DNA of 64,000 bases from Azorhizobium oxalatiphilum (GCF_014635325.1 NZ_BMCT01000013.1:1-64000), one strand, 5' to 3'. Positions 34,762-44,414 are shown, numbered from the stretch's first letter. The notes: a model not told the origin generated them from the letters alone. A program made the numbers and translations.

Positions 34762-35751
34762 ATGGCTCGTGATTTGGCTGCCTCCGAAGTGTCCCCCCTG
34801 CGTGTCGGCGTGACCGGCATCGGCATCATGGGGTCCAACCATGCGCGCGTGCTGGCGGAACTGCCCGGCGCGGAACTGGTGGCGGTGGCCGATCCCGACC
34901 AGGCCCAGGCCAAGCGCGTGGCTGATGTTCTCGGCTGCCAGGCGGTGGCCGATCATCACCAGTTGCTGGCCCTCGGCCTCGACGCGGTGATCGTGGCCGC
35001 CCCGACCCATCTGCATCACTCCGTGGCGCTGGACGTCATCAACGCCGGCTGCTCGGTGCTGGTGGAGAAGCCCGTCGCCTCCACCGTGGAGCAGGGCAAG
35101 GAGATCGTCGCCGCCGCCAAGGCCAAGGGCGTGACCCTCATGGTCGGCCATGTGGAGCGCTTCAATCCGGCGGTGCAGGCGGTCAAGAAGGCCATCGAGG
35201 GCGAGGACCTGCTCTCCGTCGCCATCACCCGCGTCGGCCCCTTCCCGCCGCGCATGTCCAACGTGGGCGTGGTGATCGACCTTGCCGTGCACGACATCGA
35301 CCTGATCCGCTGGTTCACCGGCTCGGACATCGTGGAAGTGCAGCCGCAGACCTCCAGCGCGCTGGCGGAGCGCGAGGACATCGCGCTGCTCCAGTTCCGC
35401 ACCGCCTCGGGCGTGCTGGCCCACATCAACACCAACTGGCTGACGCCCTTCAAGGCGCGCACGGTGCATGTGGCGACCCGCAAGAAATACGTGATCGGCG
35501 ACCTGCTGACCCGTCAGGTCACGGAGTGCTTCGACTATCGCCCGGACGGCTCCTACTCCATGCGCCACCTGCCCGTGGCCTATGCGGAGCCGCTGCGCAC
35601 CGAGCTGTCGCGCTTCCTTGAGGCCGTGCGCACCAAGAGCGAGGCGCCGGTGAGCGGCGACGAGGGCGTCGCCAGCCTCGAGATCGCCATCGCCTGCCTG
35701 ACCGAGCGGGTGGAAGCGGCCGAGCGCGCCAAGGTGCGCCGCGCCGGCTGA
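34762..35751 (+). CDS. Gfo/Idh/MocA family oxidoreductase (possible GnnA, sugar-nucleotide 3-dehydrogenase)
   Basis: The 329-aa NAD(P)-dependent oxidoreductase shows the Rossmann VGVTGIGIMGSNHARVL, VAVADPDQ, the family's VEKPVAST motif with its catalytic-site lysine, GHVERFNPAVQAV, and VGVVIDLAVHDIDLIRWF with the conserved D-x-x-x-H-D. AGAAGAGGG precedes the ATG. It is followed by a DegT-type aminotransferase, the pairing used to oxidise and then aminate the 3-position of a UDP-HexNAc. In bacteria whose lipid A has 2,3-diaminoglucose, these two steps are GnnA and GnnB. The exact substrate is not shown by sequence. Confidence 0.85.
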   Translation: MARDLAASEVSPLRVGVTGIGIMGSNHARVLAELPGAELVAVADPDQAQAKRVADVLGCQAVADHHQLLALGLDAVIVAAPTHLHHSVALDVINAGCSVLVEKPVASTVEQGKEIVAAAKAKGVTLMVGHVERFNPAVQAVKKAIEGEDLLSVAITRVGPFPPRMSNVGVVIDLAVHDIDLIRWFTGSDIVEVQPQTSSALAEREDIALLQFRTASGVLAHINTNWLTPFKARTVHVATRKKYVIGDLLTRQVTECFDYRPDGSYSMRHLPVAYAEPLRTELSRFLEAVRTKSEAPVSGDEGVASLEIAIACLTERVEAAERAKVRRAG

Positions 35752-35772
35752 TCTCCTTCAGGGATCTGAAAA

Positions 35773-35796
35773 GGCGGGCCTGAGGCCCGCCGCTTT
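35773..35796 (+). terminator. Possible terminator or attenuator between the oxidoreductase and aminotransferase genes
   Basis: An 8-bp GC stem (GGCGGGCC at 35773-35780 with GGCCCGCC at 35784-35791) and TGA loop is followed only by GCTTT. Weak; partial read-through is likely. Confidence 0.4.
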
Positions 35797-35856
35797 GACC
35801 GATATTCCGCTCCGCGCCTTTCCGCGCGCGTGGGCTCCATCAAGGACATCCGAGCC

Positions 35857-37011
35857 ATGACTTCGCCTGCCCCGGCGTTCGCCTCGCCCATCCCCTTCAT
35901 CGACCTTGCCGCCCAGAAGGCCCGTCTCGGCGCCGGCGTGGACAAGGCCGTGCAGGCGGTGCTGGACAGCTGCCGCTTCGTGAACGGCCCGGAAGTGACC
36001 AAGTTCGAGGCCGATCTGGCCGCCTTCGCCGGTGCCAAGTATGCGGTCTCCTGCTCCAGCGGCACGGATGCGCTGGCCATGCTGCTGATGGCCTGGGGCG
36101 TCGGCCCCGGCGATGCGGTGTTCTGCCCGGCCTTCACCTTCTGCGCCACGGCGGAAGTGGTGCCGTGGGTGGGCGCGACCCCGGTGTTCGTGGATGTGAA
36201 GGCGGACACCTTCAACATGGATCCGGCCAGCTTCGAGCAGGCCGTTGCGGTGGCCAAGGAGAAGGGCCTGACCCCCAAGGTGGTCATCCCCGTCGATCTG
36301 TTCGGCCAGCCGGCGGACTATGACGCGCTGCTGCCGATTGCCGAGAAGCACGGCCTCAAGGTGCTCTGCGACACCGCGCAGGGCTTTGGCGGCACCTGGA
36401 ACAACAAGCGCACCGGCTCCATCGGCGATGCCACCGCCACCTCCTTCTTCCCCGCCAAGCCGCTCGGCTGCTATGGCGACGGCGGCGCCATCCTCACCGA
36501 TGACGCCGACCTCGTGGCGGTGCTGAAGAGCGTGCGCGAGCACGGGCAGGGCGTGGACAAGTATGAGAACGTGCGCATCGGCATGACCGCGCGTCTCGAC
36601 ACCATCCAGGCGGCGGTGCTGCTGGAGAAGCTGGCCATCTTCGAGGAGGAGATCGCCGCCCGCGAGGCTGTCGCCCGCCGCTATAACGAGGCGCTGGCCG
36701 ATGTGGCCATCGTGCCCTTCGTGGACAAGCGCGCCACCTCGGTGTGGGCGCAGTACACCATCCGCCTCGCCCCCGGCCTGCGCGATGCGCTCGCCAAGGC
36801 GCTGCAGGCGGAGGGCATTCCCACCGCCGTCTATTACCGCATCGCCATGCACCGCCAGCCGGCCTATGCGCAGTATCCGGCGGCGGCCGAGAGCCTGCCG
36901 GTGGCCGAGGGCCTGTGCGCCGAAGTGATCAGCCTGCCCATGCACGCCTATCTGGCTGCCGAGACGCAGGACAAGATCATCGCCGCCGTGCGTCGCGCGC
37001 TCGGCAAGTGA
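35857..37011 (+). CDS. DegT/DnrJ/EryC1/StrS family aminotransferase (possible GnnB)
   Basis: This PLP-dependent sugar aminotransferase of 384 aa begins with the family's IPFIDLAAQKARLG. Other features are FEADLAAFAGAKYAVSCSSG, GTDALAMLLMAWGVGPGD, VIPVDLFGQPADYD, CDTAQGFGGTWNNKRTG, and the PLP-lysine region SFFPAKPLGCYGDGGAILT. The closing substrate part has TARLDTIQAAVLLEKL. AAGGA lies 10 bases before ATG 35857. Together with the upstream oxidoreductase it probably makes a 3-amino sugar nucleotide. A strong terminator follows. Confidence 0.9.
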   Translation: MTSPAPAFASPIPFIDLAAQKARLGAGVDKAVQAVLDSCRFVNGPEVTKFEADLAAFAGAKYAVSCSSGTDALAMLLMAWGVGPGDAVFCPAFTFCATAEVVPWVGATPVFVDVKADTFNMDPASFEQAVAVAKEKGLTPKVVIPVDLFGQPADYDALLPIAEKHGLKVLCDTAQGFGGTWNNKRTGSIGDATATSFFPAKPLGCYGDGGAILTDDADLVAVLKSVREHGQGVDKYENVRIGMTARLDTIQAAVLLEKLAIFEEEIAAREAVARRYNEALADVAIVPFVDKRATSVWAQYTIRLAPGLRDALAKALQAEGIPTAVYYRIAMHRQPAYAQYPAAAESLPVAEGLCAEVISLPMHAYLAAETQDKIIAAVRRALGK

Positions 37012-37040
37012 CGCCGAGCCCCCCTTGATGTGAGACCGAT

Positions 37041-37070
37041 CCGCCGCCTCCGGGCGGCGGTTTCGTTTTT
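37041..37070 (+). terminator. Terminator after the DegT aminotransferase gene
   Basis: An 8-bp stem (CCGCCGCC at 37041-37048 with GGCGGCGG at 37053-37060), TCCG loop, then TTTCGTTTTT. Confidence 0.85.
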
Positions 37071-37119
37071 AACGGTCGTGTTTTAGGGTCGCGGCCATCG
37101 CGCCCGAGGCCCCGCATCC

Positions 37120-38670
37120 ATGTTTCGCAAGATCCTTTCCGTCGGCGGCTTCACCCTTCTGTCGCGGCTCACCGGCTTCATCCGCGACATCATCATGGCG
37201 GCGGTTCTCGGCGCCGGTCCGGTGGCGGACGCCTTCCTCATCGCCTTCCGCCTGCCGAACCATTTCCGCGCGATCTTCGCGGAAGGGGCGTTCAATGCCG
37301 CCTTCGTGCCCACCTACGCCCGGCTGAAGGAGCAGGGCGGCGTCGGTGCCGCGCGCAGCTTCGCCGACGAGGTGCTCACCGCCATGGCCATGGTGCATGC
37401 GGTGCTCCTCGTGCTGGCGCTCGGCTTCACGCCGGCCTTCGTCGGGCTGCTGGCACCGGGCCTCGCCGATGATCCGCAGCGCTTCGACCTTGCGGTGACG
37501 CTGACCCGCATCACCTTCCCCTATCTGGCGCTGATCTCGGTGGCGACCTTGATCTCCGGCGCGCTGAATTCCTCCGACCGGTTCGCCGTGGCGGCGGCCG
37601 CGCCCATCCTGCTGAACGTGTGCATGGTGGGCACGCTGCTCTCCGCCGCGCTGTTTCCCACCGTCGGCCACGCGGCGGCATGGGGCGTGCTGATCTCCGG
37701 CGTGTTGCAGGTTCTGCTGGTGGGATGGGACGCGGAGCGCAGCGGCATCGGCCTGCGCTTCGGCAAGCCGCGCCTCGATCCCGGTACCCGACAGTTCCTG
37801 AAGGCGCTCGGCCCCGGCATCATCGCCTCCGGCGGCGGGCAGATCGCCCTGTTCATGGATACGATCATCGCCACCTTCCTGCCGGCCGGCGCGCTGGCGG
37901 CGCTCTATTATGCCGACCGGATCTATCAGTTGCCGCTCGGCGTGGTGGCCATCGCCATCGGCACCGTGCTGCTGCCGGAAATGGCGCGGCGGCTGGCCTC
38001 TGGCGACGAGACGGGCGCCGCGCAGGCGCAGGCGCGCTGCATCGAGCTGGGCATCCTGCTGGGCCTGCCCTTCGTGGTGGCCTCCCTTCTCATTCCGGAC
38101 CTGACCATGCGGGCGCTTTTCGCGCGGGGCGCCTTCACGCAGGCCGATGCGGCGGCGGCCGGCGCCACCTTGCAGGCCTATGCGGTGGGCCTGCTGGCCA
38201 TGATGGTGGTGCGGGCCTTCGTCTCCCCCTTCACCGCGCGCGGCGATACCGCGACACCCATGAAGGCGTCGCTGACCGCCATCGCCCTCAACGTGGCGCT
38301 CAAGTTCGCGCTGATGGGCGCGCTGGCGCAGGTGGGGCTCGCGCTCGCCACCGCTGTCGGCGCCTGGATCAACGTGGGTCTGCTGGTGTGGTTCGCGCAC
38401 CGGCGCGGCTATCCGGTGGGCGATGCGCGCCTGTCCGGCCATCTGGTGCGGCTCGCGCTGTGCGGGCTGGTGCTGGCGGCCGTGTTGTTCGGGGCGAATC
38501 GCCTGCTGGTGTCGGTCACGGCGGGCACGAACTGGGCGCGCGACGAGGTGATTTTCGTCGCTGTGGTACTGGCGGGGGGGCTTGCGTATTTGCTTGCCGT
38601 AGGGACACTGCTCGGGCGTCCGTTCCTGTCGGGCCTACTGGGAAGACCCACAAAGCGTGGTCGTGCCTAG
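37120..38670 (+). CDS. murJ: Lipid II flippase MurJ
   Basis: MurJ (MviN), 516 aa, moves lipid II across the inner membrane for peptidoglycan synthesis. It has about 14 hydrophobic segments. The N terminus KILSVGGFTLLSRLTGFIRD, ADAFLIAFRLPNHFRAIFAE, and GAFNAAFVPTYARLKE are the usual family signatures; PFTARGDTATPMKASLTAI occurs in the second half. It follows the amino-sugar genes but after a terminator, so it probably has its own promoter. Confidence 0.95.
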   Translation: MFRKILSVGGFTLLSRLTGFIRDIIMAAVLGAGPVADAFLIAFRLPNHFRAIFAEGAFNAAFVPTYARLKEQGGVGAARSFADEVLTAMAMVHAVLLVLALGFTPAFVGLLAPGLADDPQRFDLAVTLTRITFPYLALISVATLISGALNSSDRFAVAAAAPILLNVCMVGTLLSAALFPTVGHAAAWGVLISGVLQVLLVGWDAERSGIGLRFGKPRLDPGTRQFLKALGPGIIASGGGQIALFMDTIIATFLPAGALAALYYADRIYQLPLGVVAIAIGTVLLPEMARRLASGDETGAAQAQARCIELGILLGLPFVVASLLIPDLTMRALFARGAFTQADAAAAGATLQAYAVGLLAMMVVRAFVSPFTARGDTATPMKASLTAIALNVALKFALMGALAQVGLALATAVGAWINVGLLVWFAHRRGYPVGDARLSGHLVRLALCGLVLAAVLFGANRLLVSVTAGTNWARDEVIFVAVVLAGGLAYLLAVGTLLGRPFLSGLLGRPTKRGRA

Positions 38671-38819
38671 TGCACACGTGAGGGGTGAAGCGCCGCGCGA
38701 CCATTTTGCATTGCGGCAAGCTGTGCTATCGACCCATTCAAGAAGAAAGGCGCGTCAGTTGCGGGAGGCGCCGTTCCCCTGACAATCCGCCTCAGCGGCA
38801 TCCTTTCGGAGCCCACTTC

Positions 38820-39998
38820 ATGTCATTGCTGGTTCGCCTTCCGGTCAAGGCCCTCGGCGTCGTCTCGCTTCTGGCACTCGCCGCCTGCGGGCAGCCGCAG
38901 CAGCAGGGCGGTGCCCCGCCAGCGCCCACCGTGACCGTCGCCAAGCCGCAGCCGCAGAACATCACCGATTATGACGAATACGTCGGCCGCTTCGTGGCGG
39001 TGGACGAGGTGAATGTGAATGCGCGCGTCTCCGGTTATCTGTCGGAGATCCACTTCACCGACGGCCAGCTGGTGAAGAAGGGCGATCCGCTCTTCACCCT
39101 CGATCAGCGCCCCTTCAAGATCGCGGTGGAGCAGGCCGAGGCCAATGTGGCGCAGGCCCAGGCCAATCTCGACTTCGCGCAGACCGATCTCGAGCGCGCT
39201 CGCACCCTGCTGCAGGATCGCAACTCGACCGCGATCTCCAAGCAGACCTTCGACCAGCGCACCCAGACCGAGCGCACCGCGGCGGCGACCCTGCAGGCGC
39301 AGCAGGCTGCGCTCGCCTCGGCCAAGCTCGACCTCGAATTCTCGCAGCTCACCGCGCCGGTGGCCGGCCGCATCGGCGATCGCCGCGTGTCGGTGGGCAA
39401 CTATGTGATCGGCGCCAGCGGCGGCACGCCGACCCTGCTCGCGGTCATCGTCTCGCAGGATCCGATCCGCTTCGAATTCACCTTCGATGAAGGCTCGCTG
39501 CTGCGCTACAAGACCTCCGGCAGCGCCGACGCCGGCCAGCCCGTGGACCTGAAGCTGCTCGACGAGAAGACCTTCGATCACAAGGGGAAGATGGACTTCC
39601 TGAACAATGTGATCGACCGTGACACCGGCACCATCCGTGGCCGCGCGGAGTTCAGCAATCCGGGCAACATCTTCCGTCCTGGCATGTTCGCCCGCATTCG
39701 ACTTGCGGCCTCCAAGCCCTATGAGGCCCTGACCGTTCCGGACAGCGCCATCGGCTCCGAGCAGGTGCGCAAGTTCGTCTATGTGGTCGGTCCCGACAAC
39801 ACCATCGGCATGAAGTTCGTGGAACTCGGCCCGGTGGTGAACGGCCGCCGCGCCATCAAGTCCGGCCTCACCGCCGACGACGTGGTGGTGGTCAACGGCC
39901 TGATGCGCGTGCGTCCGGGCGTGAAGGTGACTCCGCAGGAAGAGAAGCCGGCGCAGGCCGGCGGCAATACGGGCACCCCCGCCGCCCCGGCGAAGTGA
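38820..39998 (+). CDS. RND efflux periplasmic adaptor subunit (AcrA-like lipoprotein)
   Basis: This 392-aa membrane-fusion protein links the RND pump to an outer-membrane channel. The lipoprotein signal ends in the lipobox LALAAC (C23). The beta-barrel/lipoyl halves are seen as VNARVSGYLSEIHFTDGQLV, KKGDPLFTLDQRPFKIAVEQ and, after the coiled-coil hairpin (AEANVAQAQANLDFAQTDLE), LTAPVAGRIGDRRVSVGNYV. The C-terminal part includes TIRGRAEFSNPGNIFRPGMF. GGAG lies 8 bases before the ATG. The pump gene follows 12 bases later. No outer-membrane factor is encoded next to it. Confidence 0.93.
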   Translation: MSLLVRLPVKALGVVSLLALAACGQPQQQGGAPPAPTVTVAKPQPQNITDYDEYVGRFVAVDEVNVNARVSGYLSEIHFTDGQLVKKGDPLFTLDQRPFKIAVEQAEANVAQAQANLDFAQTDLERARTLLQDRNSTAISKQTFDQRTQTERTAAATLQAQQAALASAKLDLEFSQLTAPVAGRIGDRRVSVGNYVIGASGGTPTLLAVIVSQDPIRFEFTFDEGSLLRYKTSGSADAGQPVDLKLLDEKTFDHKGKMDFLNNVIDRDTGTIRGRAEFSNPGNIFRPGMFARIRLAASKPYEALTVPDSAIGSEQVRKFVYVVGPDNTIGMKFVELGPVVNGRRAIKSGLTADDVVVVNGLMRVRPGVKVTPQEEKPAQAGGNTGTPAAPAK

Positions 39999-40010
39999 GG
40001 AGGCACACGC

Positions 40011-43000
40011 ATGCGCTTCTCCCACTTCTTCATCGATCGCCCGATCTTCGCCTTCGTGGTGTCGATCGTGGTGATGATCCTCGGCGCGGTGACGTACACC
40101 CGCCTGCCCGTGGCCCAGTATCCGGACATCGCCCCTCCGGTGATCACCGTGACCGGCCAGTATCCCGGCGCCAGCGCCGAGACGGTCGCGGACACCGTCG
40201 TCGCGCCCATCGAACAGCAGATCAACGGCGTGGAGGGGATGCTCTATCTCTCCTCCAACTCGTCGGCTGACGGCCGCTTCACCATCTCGGTGACGTTCGA
40301 CCTCGGCACCAATCTCGACATCGCGCAGGTGCAGGTGCAGAACCGCGTGGCCATCGCCTCGCCGCGCCTGCCCTCCGAGGTGCAGCAGATCGGTGTGATC
40401 ACGGCGAAGAGCTCGCCGGACATCCTGATGGTGGTGAGCCTCTATTCGCCGGACGGTTCGCGCGATCCGCTGTTCATCTCCAATTATGCCAACGTGCAGA
40501 TCAAGGACGTGCTGTCCCGCGTGGACGGCGTGGGCTCGATCACCGTGTTCGGCAGCCGCGACTACGCCATGCAGGTGTGGATGGATCCCCAGCGGCTCCA
40601 GACCCTCGACCTGACGGCGGCGGAAGTGGTGAGCGCCCTGCAGGCGCAGAACGTGCAGGTGGCGTCCGGCGTGCTGAACCAGCCGCCCATCGCCAATCCC
40701 GGCGCGTTCCAGATCGCCGTGCGCACGCTCGGCCGTCTCTCGACGCCGGAAGAGTTCGGCAACGTCGTCATCAAGCAGACGGCCACCGCTCTGGTGCGCC
40801 TGAAGGACGTGGCGAAGATCGAGATCGGGGCGCAGGATTATTCCTCCACCTCCTATCTCGACAAGGACACCTCCATCGCGCTTGGCGTGTTCCAGCGTCC
40901 CGGCTCCAACGCGCTCGCCACCGGCCAGACGGTGCAGGCGAAGATGGAGGAACTGGGCAAGTCGTTCCCGCAGGGCCTGAAGTACGCCATCTACTACAAT
41001 CCGACCGAGTTCATCTCGCAGTCGGTGGATGCGGTGATCCACACCATCTTCGAGGCCATCATCCTCGTGGTCGTGGTGGTGGTTCTCTTCCTGCAGACCT
41101 GGCGCGCGGCGATCATCCCGATCCTCGCCATCCCGATCTCGCTGGTGGGCACCTTCTTCATCATGGGCCTGTTCGGCTTCTCGCTGAACAACCTGTCGCT
41201 GTTCGGCCTCGTGCTGGCCATCGGCATCGTGGTGGACGACGCCATCGTCGTGGTGGAGAACGTGGAGCGCAACATCGCGGCCGGCCTGTCGCCGCGCGAT
41301 GCCGCCTACAAGACCATGGACGAGGTGGGCGGCGCGCTGGTGGCCATCTCGCTGGTGCTGTCGTCGGTGTTCATCCCCACCGCCTTCATCACCGGCATCT
41401 CGGGCGCCTTCTACCAGCAGTTCGCGCTCACCATCGCGGGTTCGACCCTGATCTCGCTGCTGGTGTCGCTGACCCTGTCCCCGGCCATGTGCGCGCTGCT
41501 GCTGAAGCCGCATGCCACCGGCCATCATCACACGGCCTGGTACGCCAAGCCGGTGGTGGGTTTCTTCAACCTGTTCAACCGGGGCTTCGAGGCGCTGGGC
41601 AACGGCTATGCGTCCATCGTCTCCCGCCTCGTGCGTGTCGTGGCGCTGGTGCTGATCGTCTATGGCGGCATCGTCGCCTTCGGCGGCTACCTGTTCGTGA
41701 CGACGCCGCAGGGCTTCATCCCGGATCAGGATCGCGGCTACCTCATCGTGGCAGCCCAGCTTCCGCCGGGCTCCTCCATGGCCCGCACCGACGAGGTGAT
41801 GAAGCGGGCGGCGGATCTGGTGCTCGGTACGCCGGGCGTCGGCCACATCGTGAACATCGTCGGCTTCTCGGGCGCCACCTTCACCAACGCCCCCAACGCC
41901 GGCGCCATGTTCGTGATCCTGGAGCCGTTCTCGCAGCGCGCCGGTGATCCGACCCGGACCGCCAGCGCCGTGCAGAAGCAGTTGTTCGGCAAGCTGGCCG
42001 CGATCCAGGACTCGCTGCTGATCGTGGTGCAGCCGCCGCCGGTCAACGGCATCGGCAATGCGGGTGGTTTCCGCATGATGATCGAGGATCGCGAAGGCCA
42101 GGGCCCGCAGGCGCTGCGCAACGCGGTCTATGCGATGATGGGTGCGGCGGCGCAGACGCCGGGCCTCCAGCAGGTGTATTCGCTGTTCGAGACCTCGACC
42201 CCGCAGGTCTATCTCGACATCGACCGCGCCAAGGCCCAGCTGCTGCGGGTGAACGTCTCCGACGTGTTCAGCGCCCTGCAGAGCTATATCGGCTCCACCT
42301 ATGTGAACGACTTCAACCTGTTCAACCGCACCTTCCGTGTGCAGGTGCAGGCGGAAGGTCCGTATCGCAGGGAGGTGAAGGACATCCTCTCCATCCGGGT
42401 GAAGAATTCGGAAGGCGAGACGGTGCCCCTTGGCTCGTTCACTACGGTGCAGGACATCTCCGGTCCCTACCGCGTGCCGCGCTACAACCTCTATACGGCG
42501 GCCGAACTCGACGGCAGCCCGGCCCCCGGCTACTCGCAGGGGCAGGGCATCCAGATCATGCAGCAGCTCGCCCAAAAGGTGCTGCCGCAGGGCTTCGCCT
42601 ATGAGTGGACGACGCTGGCCTTCCAGCAGGAGCGGGCCGGCAACACCGCCATCTTCGCCTTCGGGCTGGGCGTGGTGTTCGTCTTCCTGGTGCTGGCGGC
42701 GCAGTATGAAAGCCTGACGCTGCCACTCTCCGTGGTGCTCATCGTGCCCATGTGTCTGGTGGCGGGCCTTGGTGGCGTCATCCTGCGCGGGATGGACAAC
42801 AACATCCTGACGCAGGTGGGCTTCATCGTGCTCATAGGTCTGGCGGCCAAGAACGCCATCCTCATCGTCGAGTTCGCCAAGCAATTGGAGGACCAGGGGA
42901 TGGGGCGGCGCGAGGCCGCGGTGGAAGCAGCCCGGCTGCGTCTGCGCCCGATCATCATGACGTCGCTCGCCTTCATCCTCGGCGTGGTGCCGCTGGTGTG

Positions 43001-43187
43001 GGCCACGGGTGCCGGCGCGGAACTGCGTCAGGCGCTGGGCACGGCGGTGTTCTCCGGCATGATCGGCGTGACCTTCTTCGGCCTCATCTTCACGCCGGTC
43101 TTCTATGTGCTGGCGCGCTGGATGGCCTCCTTCGCGGAGCGCAAGAAGGGGCACGGGGCATCGGATCATCCCGCCCCGGCGGAGTGA
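40011..43187 (+). CDS. RND multidrug efflux transporter, inner-membrane pump (AcrB/MexF-like)
   Basis: The 1058-aa proton-driven pump has 12 membrane helices in two repeats with large periplasmic loops. It starts with the HAE1-type MRFSHFFIDRPIFAFVVSIV and VAQYPDIAPPVITVTGQYPG. In helix 4 the proton-relay aspartates are present in LAIGIVVDDAIVVVENVERN. The second half has FVFLVLAAQYESLTLPLSVV and GLAAKNAILIVEFAKQLEDQ with the helix-10 lysine. GAGGAGG precedes the ATG. Substrate range is unknown; HAE1 pumps usually export hydrophobic drugs, dyes or bile salts. Confidence 0.95.
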   Translation: MRFSHFFIDRPIFAFVVSIVVMILGAVTYTRLPVAQYPDIAPPVITVTGQYPGASAETVADTVVAPIEQQINGVEGMLYLSSNSSADGRFTISVTFDLGTNLDIAQVQVQNRVAIASPRLPSEVQQIGVITAKSSPDILMVVSLYSPDGSRDPLFISNYANVQIKDVLSRVDGVGSITVFGSRDYAMQVWMDPQRLQTLDLTAAEVVSALQAQNVQVASGVLNQPPIANPGAFQIAVRTLGRLSTPEEFGNVVIKQTATALVRLKDVAKIEIGAQDYSSTSYLDKDTSIALGVFQRPGSNALATGQTVQAKMEELGKSFPQGLKYAIYYNPTEFISQSVDAVIHTIFEAIILVVVVVVLFLQTWRAAIIPILAIPISLVGTFFIMGLFGFSLNNLSLFGLVLAIGIVVDDAIVVVENVERNIAAGLSPRDAAYKTMDEVGGALVAISLVLSSVFIPTAFITGISGAFYQQFALTIAGSTLISLLVSLTLSPAMCALLLKPHATGHHHTAWYAKPVVGFFNLFNRGFEALGNGYASIVSRLVRVVALVLIVYGGIVAFGGYLFVTTPQGFIPDQDRGYLIVAAQLPPGSSMARTDEVMKRAADLVLGTPGVGHIVNIVGFSGATFTNAPNAGAMFVILEPFSQRAGDPTRTASAVQKQLFGKLAAIQDSLLIVVQPPPVNGIGNAGGFRMMIEDREGQGPQALRNAVYAMMGAAAQTPGLQQVYSLFETSTPQVYLDIDRAKAQLLRVNVSDVFSALQSYIGSTYVNDFNLFNRTFRVQVQAEGPYRREVKDILSIRVKNSEGETVPLGSFTTVQDISGPYRVPRYNLYTAAELDGSPAPGYSQGQGIQIMQQLAQKVLPQGFAYEWTTLAFQQERAGNTAIFAFGLGVVFVFLVLAAQYESLTLPLSVVLIVPMCLVAGLGGVILRGMDNNILTQVGFIVLIGLAAKNAILIVEFAKQLEDQGMGRREAAVEAARLRLRPIIMTSLAFILGVVPLVWATGAGAELRQALGTAVFSGMIGVTFFGLIFTPVFYVLARWMASFAERKKGHGASDHPAPAE

Positions 43188-43206
43188 TCGGTCTATCAAT
43201 AATCCC

Positions 43207-43238
43207 AGCGGCGCCGGTCTCCGGCGCCGCTTTCGTTT
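43207..43238 (+). terminator. Terminator after the RND pump gene
   Basis: A perfect 11-bp stem (AGCGGCGCCGG at 43207-43217 with CCGGCGCCGCT at 43221-43231), TCT loop, then TTTCGTTT. Confidence 0.85.
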
Positions 43239-43318
43239 CAACGACAGGAGCCGGGTCGGACCGGATGGAAACATCTGGTCCGTGAATCCGCCTCCTCACT
43301 CAAGTCACCCGAGTTCCC

Positions 43319-44347
43319 ATGCCTGCTCAGAACCCAACCGGCCTGCCGTTCGATGACATCCGTCATCTCGTTGCCACCATGCCCGCCGCCGATCAGGCCG
43401 CCGGCGACATGGCGCGTGCCCGTCAGGGCGATCTGCTGAAGCCGCCGGGCGCGCTCGGCCGGCTGGAGGAGATCGCCATCCATCTGGCGACCTGGCAGGG
43501 CAAGGGCATGCCTTCCGCCGACCGGCCCATGGTGGCGGTGTTCGCGGCCACCCACGGCATCGCCGATCGGGGCGTCTCGCCCTATCCGGGCGCCGTGACC
43601 AAGCAGATGGTCGGCGCCTTCACCGACGGCAAAGCGGCGGTGAACCAGATCTGCTCGGCTTTCGATGCCGGCCTGCGCGTGTTCGATCTCGCGCTCGACC
43701 TGCCGACTCCGGACATCACGCAGGATGCGGCGCTGGACGAGCGCGCCTGCGCCGCCACCATCGCCTTCGGCATGCAGGCCATTGCCGGCGGCGCCGACGT
43801 GCTGGCGCTGGGCGAGATGGGCATCGGCAACACCACCATCGCCGCCGCCCTCTGCCACGCGCTCTATGGCGGCGAGGCCGAGGACTGGGTGGGCGCCGGC
43901 ACCGGCTCCACTGGTGAGGTGCTGGACCGCAAGATCGCCGCCGTGAAGGAGGCCATCGCCTTCCATGGCGCGGCCCTGTCCGATCCGCTGGAGGCGCTGC
44001 GCCGGGTGGGCGGGCGCGAGGTGGCGGCCATTGCCGGCGCCATCCTCGCCGCGCGCCACGAGCGCGTGCCGGTGATCCTCGACGGCTATGTGGTGACGGC
44101 GGCCGCCGCGGTGCTGCACGCTATGGACGCCTCGGCGCTGGACCATTGCCTTGCGGGCCATGTCTCGGCCGAGAAGGCCCATGGGCGCCTGCTGGAGAAG
44201 CTGAAGCTGAAGCCGGTGCTGGATCTGGGCATGCGGCTGGGCGAGGGCTCGGGCGCGGCGGTGGCGCTGGGCGTGGTCAAGGCGGCGGTGGCCTGCCATC
44301 GCGGCATGGGCACCTTCTCGGAAGCGGGCGTTTCCGACAAGGCCTGA
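43319..44347 (+). CDS. cobT: Nicotinate-nucleotide--dimethylbenzimidazole phosphoribosyltransferase
   Basis: CobT makes alpha-ribazole 5'-phosphate from dimethylbenzimidazole and nicotinate mononucleotide, for the lower ligand of cobalamin. The 342-aa protein shows GDLLKPPGALGRLEEIAIHL, FAATHGIADRGVSPYPGAVT, LGEMGIGNTTIAAAL, VILDGYVVTAAAAVL and the catalytic-Glu region MRLGEGSGAAVAL. A cobalamin riboswitch is not apparent in the 80 bases between the preceding terminator and the ATG. It is convergent with a histidine kinase gene. Confidence 0.94.
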   Translation: MPAQNPTGLPFDDIRHLVATMPAADQAAGDMARARQGDLLKPPGALGRLEEIAIHLATWQGKGMPSADRPMVAVFAATHGIADRGVSPYPGAVTKQMVGAFTDGKAAVNQICSAFDAGLRVFDLALDLPTPDITQDAALDERACAATIAFGMQAIAGGADVLALGEMGIGNTTIAAALCHALYGGEAEDWVGAGTGSTGEVLDRKIAAVKEAIAFHGAALSDPLEALRRVGGREVAAIAGAILAARHERVPVILDGYVVTAAAAVLHAMDASALDHCLAGHVSAEKAHGRLLEKLKLKPVLDLGMRLGEGSGAAVALGVVKAAVACHRGMGTFSEAGVSDKA

Positions 44348-44414
44348 GAGCAATTCCCGCAGACGTGTGAGCGGTTCTGCGAAAGGAATGGCGACAAGCG
44401 AATAAGTGAAAAGC

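Noticed and set aside
38823-43274. A 1483-codon open frame antisense to the RND adaptor and pump genes.
   Set aside because: The plus-strand genes have clear RND family motifs; the antisense translation is low-complexity His/Gly/Arg-rich.
43239-43318. A cobalamin riboswitch upstream of cobT.
   Set aside because: The gap after the preceding terminator is only 80 bases and I found no B12-box-like sequence.
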